From JBMYQA01 sp049600855 (GTDB lineage: Bacteria > Bacteroidota > Bacteroidia > Cytophagales > Flammeovirgaceae), in assembly GCA_049600855.1 (NCBI GenBank), contig JBMYQA010000100.1, positions 1 through 18,999 on the forward strand: 18,999 nt of DNA. Reading direction: 5' to 3'. A program made the position numbers and the translations under genes. The notes below the pieces were generated by a model. It was not told the DNA's origin and did no database searches. It saw nothing but the letters and a program-made list of their open reading frames with translations. The number at the start of each line of letters is the position of its first letter. Positions within the stretch are counted from its first letter, which is position 1. This document shows positions 7,261-14,580 of the stretch, piece by piece.

Positions 7261-7272
7261 GTCATCTATCCA

Positions 7273-8376
7273 TTAAGGTACCAACGCACAGTCGATGTAA
7301 TACCGCTGCCCCGATGCTTGGCGCATGGCTTTTCCAAATCCACTGCCCGAATATGGCTGCTTGAAATCAAAATATTGGAAGAAACATTTCCCCGCATTAG
7401 TGCCATAACCTTTTACCACGACTACTGCTTCCATAGAACGGTATAAGGTTCGGCCAGCCACGTCTTTTTGTAGCACCCAATCTGCACTCGTGAGAATGGC
7501 CGATTTCACTTCATAATCTGGAAATTTCTGGAATTTGATCGCATCTATAAATTGCTGTTCCCAATCAGCCTGCTGGATGACCGCTTTGGGCAAAGCATCG
7601 GCTTTTTTCGAGAAATCAAGTGGCTGCTGGTTCGCTGCAACAATAGACTCCTTAGCTGCGGCGAGTTCTTGAATCTTGGCTAAGATTTTCTGGAGTGCCA
7701 TATGGTTGGGGTTAATTTTAAGTAATGAATTAGTATAGCCTTCTGCATCAGCGATGTATCGCTCATACAAGGAAGTTTCTGAGGTTGTCTTAATATCTGC
7801 AATCAGCTTGTTTAATTGATTGAGCAATTGCTTTTCGGTAATCAGTTGATCTACCGTGGCCAGCTGCTCTTTGAGCTGTAAAACCATTTGCTTCCCTCCT
7901 ACGCCTACTTGTTCGGAGTTAAACTTCTCATGTTGAGTCACTTGACTGAGCAAGGCATTTACTCGATTGAGGTCGAATTCAGCCATATCTTCCCAAATGG
8001 CCTTACCTCCATAGGGCGAGACATGAAATACTTTATTTACAGCCGTTGCCCATCGTAACACTTCATCATAGTTTTTATCAAAAGCAAGCTTTGCGTCTTT
8101 TTGTGCATCAATTTGAGCCTGCATTTTTACCATTTGGGCTTCTTGTGCGGCAATGGCATCGGCATAGCCTTTTTTCTTCAACTTTGCCGCATGTCGATTG
8201 GCGTATTTTAGGAAGTTTCCAGCTTTACCCACTGCCCCTTTTTCTAACTCTTCCACTGCCTTTTGGTAATATCTCGTAAAATTGATGTAATCAAAGTCTT
8301 TTTCTACGGGTTTATCGGTTTGTGCCATGGTTACGCTGCTTAATGTCCAAAAAAAGATGATCAATAACTGTCGCAT
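7273..8376 (-). CDS. secreted protein of unknown function, helical N-terminal part
   Basis: A 367-residue protein with a Sec signal peptide (1-18, 'LLIIFFWTLSSVTMA' followed by Gln), so it is periplasmic, surface-located or released. Residues 25-250 are strongly helical, rich in Ala/Lys/Glu/Gln, with probable TPR-like or coiled-coil segments (35-100, 160-245). The C-terminal 100 residues (about 268-367) look like a compact mixed domain with 'SAILTSADWVLQKD', 'VVVVKGYG' and two cysteines (331 and 363) that could form a disulphide. There is no T9SS sorting domain, unlike both neighbours. It lies between two T9SS cargo genes on the same strand, 71 bp downstream of the FG-GAP gene, with a terminator hairpin in the gap; I saw no good promoter of its own, so expression may depend on read-through. 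I do not recognise the family. Confidence 0.85.
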   Translation of the reverse strand: MRQLLIIFFWTLSSVTMAQTDKPVEKDFDYINFTRYYQKAVEELEKGAVGKAGNFLKYANRHAAKLKKKGYADAIAAQEAQMVKMQAQIDAQKDAKLAFDKNYDEVLRWATAVNKVFHVSPYGGKAIWEDMAEFDLNRVNALLSQVTQHEKFNSEQVGVGGKQMVLQLKEQLATVDQLITEKQLLNQLNKLIADIKTTSETSLYERYIADAEGYTNSLLKINPNHMALQKILAKIQELAAAKESIVAANQQPLDFSKKADALPKAVIQQADWEQQFIDAIKFQKFPDYEVKSAILTSADWVLQKDVAGRTLYRSMEAVVVVKGYGTNAGKCFFQYFDFKQPYSGSGFGKAMRQASGQRYYIDCALVP

Positions 8377-8402
8377 AATGATGGATGTTTACATGAAAAA
8401 TT

Positions 8403-8436
8403 AGCCTTCCAAAGCACAATCATTCGTTGGAAGGCT
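8403..8436 (-). terminator. intrinsic terminator of the FG-GAP protein gene
   Basis: Perfect 9-bp stem, AGCCTTCCA (8403-8411) and TGGAAGGCT (8428-8436), with a 16-nt loop, starting 11 bp beyond the stop codon of the leftward gene ending at 8448. On the minus strand the stem is followed by AATTTTTCATG, a short T-tract. This is a reasonable rho-independent terminator, possibly leaky into the next gene. Confidence 0.7.
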
Positions 8437-8447
8437 CATGAAAAGGC

Positions 8448-10001
8448 TTATTCTACGACTAGTTTTTGAGTCCAGTGTTGATTGGCTGAAATGCCTTGAA
8501 TGAAATAGATGCCTTTGCCATAGTTTTCTAAATTCACAGTGGCTTTTGTTTCATTCAAGTAGGATTGCTTAAACAATAACTTGCCTGTTGCATTAAACAC
8601 GGAGATTTGGTGTGTATTGGCTTTGGGGAATTGCAAGGTAAACGTACCCGATGAAGGATTAGGAAAAGCATTTACAACACCAGAAGCATTCACAACGTCC
8701 TGATTAGCAGAGCGTTCACAGGCTTTACAAGCTCCTGCAAGCTTCTCAAAAATATAGCCGACTCCAGCAAAGCTCTGATTAGGTGCTCCCACTGCAATTT
8801 GCTCACCACTCACCACTACATCCGCACCAAAATGAACATGAGGCGTAGCTCCTGTAGACGGGCCGAACGTCCGATCAAACCCCCAACTACTTCCGCTTTT
8901 CAAATACAGGTGTGCGGCTCCTTTACCCGTGGAATAACCCTGATCAGCAATCACTAACTTTGATCCTGAAATGCTGACATCACTTCCAAAAGTACTACTT
9001 CCCGTAATGCTATATCCTGAAAAATTGTGTAATAGATTCCAGTCTCTAAGCGGCCAAGAAGGGTAATTGCTTCTACGATACACATAAGCCTCTCCGAAAT
9101 GATTTTTATTTGGCGAACCGACAACGGCATATTCTTCTGACACGGAAACGGCTTCACCAAAACGATCATTGCTATGCGGATTGCTCAGGCTAATTTCATG
9201 CTCAAAATTCCAACTTGTACCAATTGTCCTAAAAATCTGTACTTGCCCAGCCCCTGCTACACCATTCACCAAAGCAGCTGGTGCGCCTACAATTAGGTGA
9301 TCGCCATCAAAATCTACCGAATAACCAAACTCTGCTCGCTGGCGTTTTCCTATCGCCGCCATGGTGATTCTTTTTTCAAACACCCAATTCTGATTACTGA
9401 GTCGGTAAATGTATACCGAACCGGTTCCAATTGGCTCCGTTCTTGGGTAATTTCCTAACTCCAATGCGCCAACCGCAAGCTTTCCATTCGAAATACTTAA
9501 AGAATGTCCGAAATAGGTGTAAGCTTTCGATGAGGTATTAGGTCTAAAAAATCGAGGGATAGGATTATTTGCTAATTCCCAATTTCCATTTACCCGATGA
9601 TAAACGTATACAATTCCTGTAGATTCATGATTTCCTTCATCTACCGTACGTTGCCCAATAAAAGCCCAATCGCCCTCTATCGCCACTGCTGTGACCGGCT
9701 CGTGATGATAAACACCTTGACTCGCATCTACTTCATACACCCGAATCCAAACACCACTTAATGGATGTTTCTCCCAAATGGATACCCCTCCTTCATGAAC
9801 CAAACGGTTAGGATCAGCTACAATCAGTCGATCATTATCCATGTCAATTTTACCGCCAAAGTTTTCCCCAAAGTCAGGAAAACCTTGTGGTGTAACGGAT
9901 GGATGAATCTGAAATTGCGCATACTGCCCTAAACTCGGTAAAGCCCCAAAAAGCGTCGAAATCAATAGTAAATGGAATACGTAAACGTTTCGTTTTTTCA
10001 T
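8448..10001 (-). CDS. secreted FG-GAP (integrin-alpha-like) beta-propeller protein with T9SS sorting domain
   Basis: A 517-residue exported protein. Signal peptide about 1-25 ('LLLISTLFGALPSLG' before Gln). The body contains seven evenly spaced blade motifs of the FG-GAP type, 'FGxxxxxxxxxLxVGAP': starts near residues 44, 103 (degenerate, 'VTAVAIEGDWAFIGQ'), 164, 225, 281, 338 and 391, each followed by a 'xVYVYxR' strand and a Trp-containing strand. Seven such units suggest a closed seven-bladed propeller. A Cys-Lys-Ala-Cys pair at 425-428 precedes the type A T9SS sorting domain (441-517, 'NAFPNPSSGTFTL' to 'GIYFIQGI' and 'QKLVVE'). Such proteins are usually surface-bound or released and bind ligands or other surface proteins; the ligand here is unknown. 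A weak TAGTTTTA box lies upstream at 10035-10042. Coding and domain assignment are firm. Confidence 0.92.
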   Translation of the reverse strand: MKKRNVYVFHLLLISTLFGALPSLGQYAQFQIHPSVTPQGFPDFGENFGGKIDMDNDRLIVADPNRLVHEGGVSIWEKHPLSGVWIRVYEVDASQGVYHHEPVTAVAIEGDWAFIGQRTVDEGNHESTGIVYVYHRVNGNWELANNPIPRFFRPNTSSKAYTYFGHSLSISNGKLAVGALELGNYPRTEPIGTGSVYIYRLSNQNWVFEKRITMAAIGKRQRAEFGYSVDFDGDHLIVGAPAALVNGVAGAGQVQIFRTIGTSWNFEHEISLSNPHSNDRFGEAVSVSEEYAVVGSPNKNHFGEAYVYRRSNYPSWPLRDWNLLHNFSGYSITGSSTFGSDVSISGSKLVIADQGYSTGKGAAHLYLKSGSSWGFDRTFGPSTGATPHVHFGADVVVSGEQIAVGAPNQSFAGVGYIFEKLAGACKACERSANQDVVNASGVVNAFPNPSSGTFTLQFPKANTHQISVFNATGKLLFKQSYLNETKATVNLENYGKGIYFIQGISANQHWTQKLVVE

Positions 10002-10209
10002 GAGTAAATTGTATTTGATGTATTAAATTCATGGTAAAACTACCCGTAAACTTTTTGAGAAAATGGCTACTTTACTAGGTGTAGTCCTTTCGCTAACTTG
10101 TGTATCATCCATTTAATAAGTGTAGGGAAATTGGCATTTTTTATATCCGCAGCTCGCTAATGCTATTTTTGAGACTCGTTTTTTCTTTGTATAATTCGTA
10201 TTAAGACGA
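10002..10209. other. left part of the 445-bp intergenic region, no gene seen
   Basis: AT-rich divergent region between the FG-GAP gene and the kinase gene. A weak TAGTTTTA box on the minus strand (10035-10042) could be the -7 element for the leftward gene, but no -33 TTG is at the right distance. A TTTG followed by TATAAT occurs on the plus strand near 10187-10196. Neither is convincing. The remainder to 10446 is dominated by the repeat structure listed next. Confidence 0.4.
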
Positions 10210-10254
10210 GCAACAAACGTTACTCTACCCGATGGTTTAACACTTAAATCTGCT

Positions 10255-10278
10255 ATTCAAGGCTTCTGAACCTTGAAT
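10255..10278. repeat. internal hairpin 1 of the intergenic element
   Basis: Arms ATTCAAGG (10255-10262) and CCTTGAAT (10271-10278), 8 bp perfect, with an 8-nt loop. It lies 16 bp inside the left terminal inverted repeat and 6 bp before the next inverted repeat. Confidence 0.55.
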
Positions 10279-10284
10279 CCATGA

Positions 10285-10329
10285 TCGAAAGTTTCCTAAC
10301 TTTCGAGTTTTAAGCCAGTTAGGAAACTT
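10285..10329. repeat. two overlapping, mutually exclusive hairpins
   Basis: Hairpin A pairs TCGAAAGT (10285-10292) with ACTTTCGA (10299-10306) around a 6-nt loop. Hairpin B pairs 10289-10301 with 10317-10329, 13 bp perfect (AAGTTTCCTAACT against AGTTAGGAAACTT) around a 15-nt loop. They share bases 10289-10301, so only one can form at a time. Such switching structures are known in attenuators, but also occur as by-products of palindromic intergenic repeats. Confidence 0.6.
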
Positions 10330-10446
10330 GCAACCATTGAATCAAGATTTTGAAACGTTGACTAGCATGATTTATGTATTTGACTATCAGAGTCTTGCAA
10401 AACCATCGAGTAGAGGCAACAAACGTATTACGCTAATCCACTGGTG

Positions 10447-12327
10447 ATGAACATTTTTTTCAGCTTTAGCACATTTCTATTTTGCTTGCTATCCACAGTA
10501 CTGCTAAATGCACAATGTAAATGCCAAGCTTATGAAGAAATTCAACAACAGTTTAAAAGGCATTTAAGGCAAAAGCACTTAGATTCCGCTTCAATCCTCC
10601 ACACTACAGTTCAAGCCAATGCTTCATATCCTTGTCAAATCAAGGCGCTGTATATGAGTGGAAGCATTCACTATCAACAAGGGGATTATGAACGCGCCAA
10701 GAATTTTTATCATCAAGAAGCGGCATTACTCGCCCAATATTGTGATTCTTTGGAAAGTATAGACAATAAACAGCGCCTTACCTATGCACATTTCCAATCT
10801 GGAAACTTTGATTCTACGGTGTTCTATGCCCTCCAAGGACTTCAACTGGCGCAAGAAGAAGAACATTTTGTTACGAAACATAAATTACTCAATATCATTG
10901 GACAGGTCTATGTTCAACTGGGTCAGCCTAAGAAATCTTTATTTTACCGCCATCAAATGCTTGCATTAGCAGAGAAAATGGCCGATGAACACCGCATCAT
11001 TTTGAGTCTATTAAATATGGCGAGCAATTATGGTGAGCTTTATGGACATACGGAGCAGTACAGCTACCTTGACTCCTTAGCTCATGTAACTCATCGTGCC
11101 TTGCGCTTGGCACAGAAAAATCAGGAATGGTATAATGTCATTCGGGCTCAACTGCTCTATGCTGGCAAACACTTTCACGATCAAAACTATCAGCAAACCA
11201 TTCTTTATGCCGATAGTGCCTTAACTACCGCTTATCAACTGCCAAATACCATCCAACAAATTAATTCGGCCCATATCAAAAAAGCCTATGCTTACCTTGA
11301 ACTCAAAGCAGCTGAAAAGGCACGGATAGCCGCCGATTCGATTGTCTATTATGCAGAAAAGCGCAATAATAAGGCGGTGCTCATTATTGGTAAAACACAG
11401 CAATATGAAGCAGCCAAGCTCGCGCATGATTACCCAGCCGCTTTAGCCTACTTAGAAGAAGCAAAATTACTCAGCGATAGCCTCACTCAAACAGGATTAA
11501 TGGAGCGAATTACAACGCTGGAAGGAAAATATACCCAAGAAAAAAATGAACGAGCCATTGAAAAACTCACCCAACAACAAGAAATTGACACCTTACAAAT
11601 CCGATTATTACTTGCTGGAATAGCGAGTTGTTTACTCGCCATTGGCTTTGGTATTTTTTACGTAAAGCAACGAAACCTGAAACATCAAACACACCTCTTA
11701 CGGGTAGAGCAACGTTTAAACCGCAGTCGCTTAGATCCTCATTTCTTTTTTAACATGCTGGCAAGTATTCATGGAGATTTGCTCAATGGCAAGGATCAAC
11801 GGAAGGCCGCCAACCAACTCGCCAAAAGCTCCCACATCATGCGGCAAGCGTTAGAAAGCTCTTACCACGATTTCATTACATTAGAAGATGAAATTGAATT
11901 CTTAACCAATTACCTCGCCTTACAAAATGCACGAACGGAGCATAAATTTGATTATCATTTTGATATAGATGACTCCTTAGCGATTGATGAATTACTGATT
12001 CCGAGTATGCTTACCCAGCCCTTTATTGAAAATGCCATTATTCACGGCATCTCAGGCATAACCGAAAAGGGAATGATTCACATTTCGATCCAAGCAAAAG
12101 GGGAATATTTGGAAATTACCATTGATGATAATGGCAAAGGAATAAACCATCAGCTTGCACCTCATAAGCAACATCCGTCACGGGCTTATCAAATCACGCA
12201 AGACCGTTTATTTCTATTGGAAAAAACCTATAAAAAGAAAACTAACATTGAGATTCGCCCTAAAGCGGCAGCGGCTGGCGTTGTAGCAACGATTACGATT
12301 CCCATCATTTATGATGAACTCATCTAA
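10447..12327 (+). CDS. sensor histidine kinase, LytS/YehU type, with TPR-like sensor region
   Basis: A 626-residue membrane kinase. A signal peptide or first hydrophobic segment (about 1-22, ending Leu-Asn-Ala-Gln) is followed by an all-helical region (about 25-345) with TPR-like pairs such as 'ALYMSGSIHYQQGDYERAKNFYHQ' split over 67-90 and 'AALAYLEEAKLL' near 330-342; a coiled coil (350-380); one membrane helix (about 386-406); and a His_kinase domain (PF06580) with phospho-acceptor His432 in 'LDPHFFFNML', N-box 'PFIENAIIHG' (525-534) and G-box 'DDNGKGI' (560-566). The sensor part should lie in the periplasm and the kinase in the cytoplasm. A GTG at 10444 precedes the chosen ATG. The response regulator follows after 33 bp, and efflux genes follow that, suggesting a signalling pair for envelope stress or pump control; the signal is unknown. 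Confidence 0.92.
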   Translation: MNIFFSFSTFLFCLLSTVLLNAQCKCQAYEEIQQQFKRHLRQKHLDSASILHTTVQANASYPCQIKALYMSGSIHYQQGDYERAKNFYHQEAALLAQYCDSLESIDNKQRLTYAHFQSGNFDSTVFYALQGLQLAQEEEHFVTKHKLLNIIGQVYVQLGQPKKSLFYRHQMLALAEKMADEHRIILSLLNMASNYGELYGHTEQYSYLDSLAHVTHRALRLAQKNQEWYNVIRAQLLYAGKHFHDQNYQQTILYADSALTTAYQLPNTIQQINSAHIKKAYAYLELKAAEKARIAADSIVYYAEKRNNKAVLIIGKTQQYEAAKLAHDYPAALAYLEEAKLLSDSLTQTGLMERITTLEGKYTQEKNERAIEKLTQQQEIDTLQIRLLLAGIASCLLAIGFGIFYVKQRNLKHQTHLLRVEQRLNRSRLDPHFFFNMLASIHGDLLNGKDQRKAANQLAKSSHIMRQALESSYHDFITLEDEIEFLTNYLALQNARTEHKFDYHFDIDDSLAIDELLIPSMLTQPFIENAIIHGISGITEKGMIHISIQAKGEYLEITIDDNGKGINHQLAPHKQHPSRAYQITQDRLFLLEKTYKKKTNIEIRPKAAAAGVVATITIPIIYDELI

Positions 12328-12360
12328 ACAGCTGGCAACATTCCATAAACGCTCTAAAAA

Positions 12361-13107
12361 ATGATTATCTTAATTGTTGATGATAACGCCAATATGCGTT
12401 CGGCACTAAAAACGCAATTAGCACAACTTCGAGTTGGGTATGAACACATCTATGAAGCAGGTAATGTAGCCAGTGGTTTACAGGCCATTCAAGCATACCA
12501 TCCCGACCTCGTATTTTTAGATGTGGAAATGCCTGATGGTACAGGAATGGATTTGTTGCAACAGGTAACTCATCATCATTTCCAGCTCATCTTTATTACT
12601 GCATTCGATCATTATGCCATTGAAGGATTCAAATTCAGCGCCATTGATTTTTTGCTAAAACCTATTCAAGAAGATCAACTGATTGCTGCACTCGAAAAAG
12701 TGGAAGCCCAAGCGCAATCGAAACACGTACAACAACAGCTCGCCGTATTAAATGCGCACTTACAAGGGCTGCGGCAAGGCGAAAAGAAGCTGGTATTGAA
12801 AGATCAGGAGAATATCTATTTTGTAAAAATTGGCGATATCATTCGCTGCACATCCGATGGACCTTACACCCATTTTTATTTGGAAAATGGGGAACAGCTA
12901 TTGATTTCCAAAACATTAAAATCGTACGACAAACTACTTACCGACTTTGGTTTCTTTCGTTCTCACCACTCGCACCTCATTAACCTGTACAGAATTAAGA
13001 AATTTAATAAAACAGATGGAGGCTACTTAGTGATGGAGGATGGGGCAATTGTTCCCGTTTCTGCCCGAAAAAAAGAAGGACTCATTCAGCGAATTAAGCA
13101 AATGTAA
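12361..13107 (+). CDS. LytTR-family response regulator
   Basis: A 248-residue two-domain regulator. The receiver domain (1-118) has the acidic pair Asp7-Asp8, phospho-acceptor Asp54 in 'VFLDVEMPDGTG', Thr80 and Lys100 in 'DFLLKPI'. A Gln-rich linker leads to a LytTR DNA-binding domain (about 143-246) with 'IIRCTSDGPYTHFYLENG', 'TLKSYDKLL' and 'FFRSHHSHLINL' (198-209), all typical. LytTR proteins bind pairs of short direct repeats in promoters. It lies 33 bp after the PF06580 kinase, the standard cognate partner, and 154 bp before the TolC-like gene, so the likely targets are the efflux genes and possibly its own promoter (inference). Complete, no unusual residues seen. Confidence 0.95.
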   Translation: MIILIVDDNANMRSALKTQLAQLRVGYEHIYEAGNVASGLQAIQAYHPDLVFLDVEMPDGTGMDLLQQVTHHHFQLIFITAFDHYAIEGFKFSAIDFLLKPIQEDQLIAALEKVEAQAQSKHVQQQLAVLNAHLQGLRQGEKKLVLKDQENIYFVKIGDIIRCTSDGPYTHFYLENGEQLLISKTLKSYDKLLTDFGFFRSHHSHLINLYRIKKFNKTDGGYLVMEDGAIVPVSARKKEGLIQRIKQM

Positions 13108-13201
13108 GCTAAGAAACTGTTTAAACGCTTAGGGAAAAAATCCTTGTGTGATCGAGGTCATAGAAGAAGAAAAAACATTTTGCGTTTTTCGCAATATGAT
13201 A

Positions 13202-13235
13202 TTTGTAAAAGGTAGTTTTCGCCTGTTAGCTTTTG
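13202..13235 (+). promoter_or_regulatory. possible promoter of the efflux operon
   Basis: TTTG (13202-13205) is followed after 21 nt by TAGCTTTTG (13227-13235), a loose version of TAnnTTTG with one extra base. The start would fall about 20 nt before the ATG at 13262. The region between the regulator gene and the efflux genes (13108-13261) also holds a small TTGCG/CGCAA hairpin (13180-13194). Weak evidence; transcription may instead continue from the two-component genes. Confidence 0.35.
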
Positions 13236-13261
13236 TTCTGAATGATCTATCGTACAAGATT

Positions 13262-14575
13262 ATGAATAAATACCTCATTTTATTTTATAGCCTGCTTTGG
13301 CTCAATCATGCTGCTTGGGCACAAGAAAAGCCATTAGCACTTCCTACTGCTTTACAAGCACTAGAGAAAAATGCCCATATACTCCAACAATTAGATAAAG
13401 ACCTTGCCCTATCGAAAGAACATCAAAAAATGAGCAAGCAATATTATCTACCTCAAGTTGGGTTACAGTACACCGGAATATTTACAAATAGCCCATTAAA
13501 TGCTTTTGGGTTTAAATTGAATCAGCAAATTGTAGAACAGGCGGATTTTACCCCTTCCCTACTCAACAATCCTGATGTGATCTCAAACTTTAACAGTAAA
13601 ATACAGGTGATGCAACCCATTTTTAATGCGGATGCTGTTTTACACAAAGATCGGATTCAACATCAGATAGAAGCTTTAACACTTCAAAAAACGCATACGC
13701 TCCATCATTTGCAATTGCAACTCAAGCAATCCTATACGCAACTGCAATTACTGTATGCCAGCCGAGCGGTGTTGCTTGAAACGGAAAAAGCCCTGAAAAC
13801 GCACGAAGAAAATGTTGTTCAGTTCATTCAACAAGGTGTGGGGAAATTAGCTGATCAACTCGCCATTCAAGTAGAAATTAACACCATTGCCAATCAGCGC
13901 ATCCGCATTGATAAACATGTTAAGCAGGTTTCTTCTCACATCGCTTACCTCACTGGTGATCAGGCCAATAGCGTATACCAGCCAAGTACGGAAATGGAAA
14001 AAAGCACTACGGCTACGCTTTTCTTGAGTGACAGTGTTCCAGTACAACGCGCTGATTTATTGGCCTTACAAAAAGGCATTGAAGCGCAATACATCAACCG
14101 AAAAATTACCAAAGCCCAAGAATTGCCACGCCTCAATGCGTTTGGCGAGTTCAATTTCAACGATAACTCCCCCGTAGGTTTTGGTGGAAGTAACTTTCTG
14201 GTAGGCTTTTCCTTATCATGGCGCTTGCATTTAGGGCAGCAACTAAAATCAAAAGTTGCCAGCCAGCAATTGGCGATTGAAAAAGCACACCTTTCTTTAG
14301 CCCATGCAAAAGCACAAAGTAATCAACAACTACAGCAGGCCATTGCCACACGAACCGCATTACGTGCCCAATTAAAGAACCAAGAAACAACGATTGAATT
14401 GGCAACTGAGCAGCTCCGTATCATGAAAAATCGTTTTCAAGAAGGTTTAGAGAAATCAGCCGATGTGTTGGTCGCTGAAAATAAACTTGCTCAAGTCAAA
14501 TTAGGAATGCAAGAGTTGCGCGCCCAACTCCAACAACAACATGATCTTATTGAATTCTTAGTCCGTGAAAATTAA
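13262..14575 (+). CDS. TolC-like outer-membrane efflux protein
   Basis: A 437-residue outer-membrane factor of the TolC/OEP family, which trimerises to form the exit duct of tripartite pumps. Signal peptide 1-20 (hydrophobic core 'YLILFYSLLWL', end Ala-Trp-Ala). The mature protein has the duplicated OEP layout: long helices (about 28-60, 128-225) around a beta segment ('YLPQVGLQYTG', 62-72), then the second half (265-437) with 'LPRLNAFGEFNF' (288-299), 'VGFSLSWRL' (314-322), further long helices and the typical 'RFQEGLEKSADVLVAENKL' (391-409). Start: the frame is open to a GTG at 13148, but ATG 13262 places the signal peptide at the N-terminus and is chosen. The membrane-fusion gene starts 5 bp after its stop, so the two are surely co-transcribed. 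Substrate unknown. Confidence 0.93.
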   Translation: MNKYLILFYSLLWLNHAAWAQEKPLALPTALQALEKNAHILQQLDKDLALSKEHQKMSKQYYLPQVGLQYTGIFTNSPLNAFGFKLNQQIVEQADFTPSLLNNPDVISNFNSKIQVMQPIFNADAVLHKDRIQHQIEALTLQKTHTLHHLQLQLKQSYTQLQLLYASRAVLLETEKALKTHEENVVQFIQQGVGKLADQLAIQVEINTIANQRIRIDKHVKQVSSHIAYLTGDQANSVYQPSTEMEKSTTATLFLSDSVPVQRADLLALQKGIEAQYINRKITKAQELPRLNAFGEFNFNDNSPVGFGGSNFLVGFSLSWRLHLGQQLKSKVASQQLAIEKAHLSLAHAKAQSNQQLQQAIATRTALRAQLKNQETTIELATEQLRIMKNRFQEGLEKSADVLVAENKLAQVKLGMQELRAQLQQQHDLIEFLVREN

Positions 14576-14580
14576 TCATC

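Larger units (their letters stand above)
10210..10426. mobile_element. candidate MITE-like element with terminal inverted repeats and flanking direct repeats
   Basis: Direct repeats GCAACAAACGT stand at 10210-10220 and 10416-10426. Just inside them are inverted repeats of 16 bp, CTCTACCCGATGGTTT (10223-10238) and AAACCATCGAGTAGAG (10400-10415), matching at 15 of 16. The right-hand inverted repeat touches its direct repeat; the left is separated by TA. The interior (10239-10399) has no gene but several hairpins. This is the architecture of a short non-autonomous transposable element with an 11-bp target duplication; the duplication length would suit the IS4 family (inference). The alternative is a structured regulatory leader of the downstream kinase gene, whose start codon is 20 bp away. 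Confidence 0.5.

Noticed and set aside
10035..10042. TAGTTTTA as the -7 box of the FG-GAP gene
   Set aside because: The last base departs from TAnnTTTG and no TTG is found 18-21 nt upstream on the minus strand, so it is mentioned only as a weak possibility.
10063..10116. 17-codon open frame (ATG at 10063) encoding a short hydrophobic peptide
   Set aside because: Very short, no promoter or conserved context visible, and such frames are expected by chance; it may only mimic a signal peptide.
13148..13261. Upstream GTG start for the TolC-like protein (38 extra residues)
   Set aside because: The added residues are charged and unrelated to the family, and would bury the signal peptide that begins at ATG 13262.
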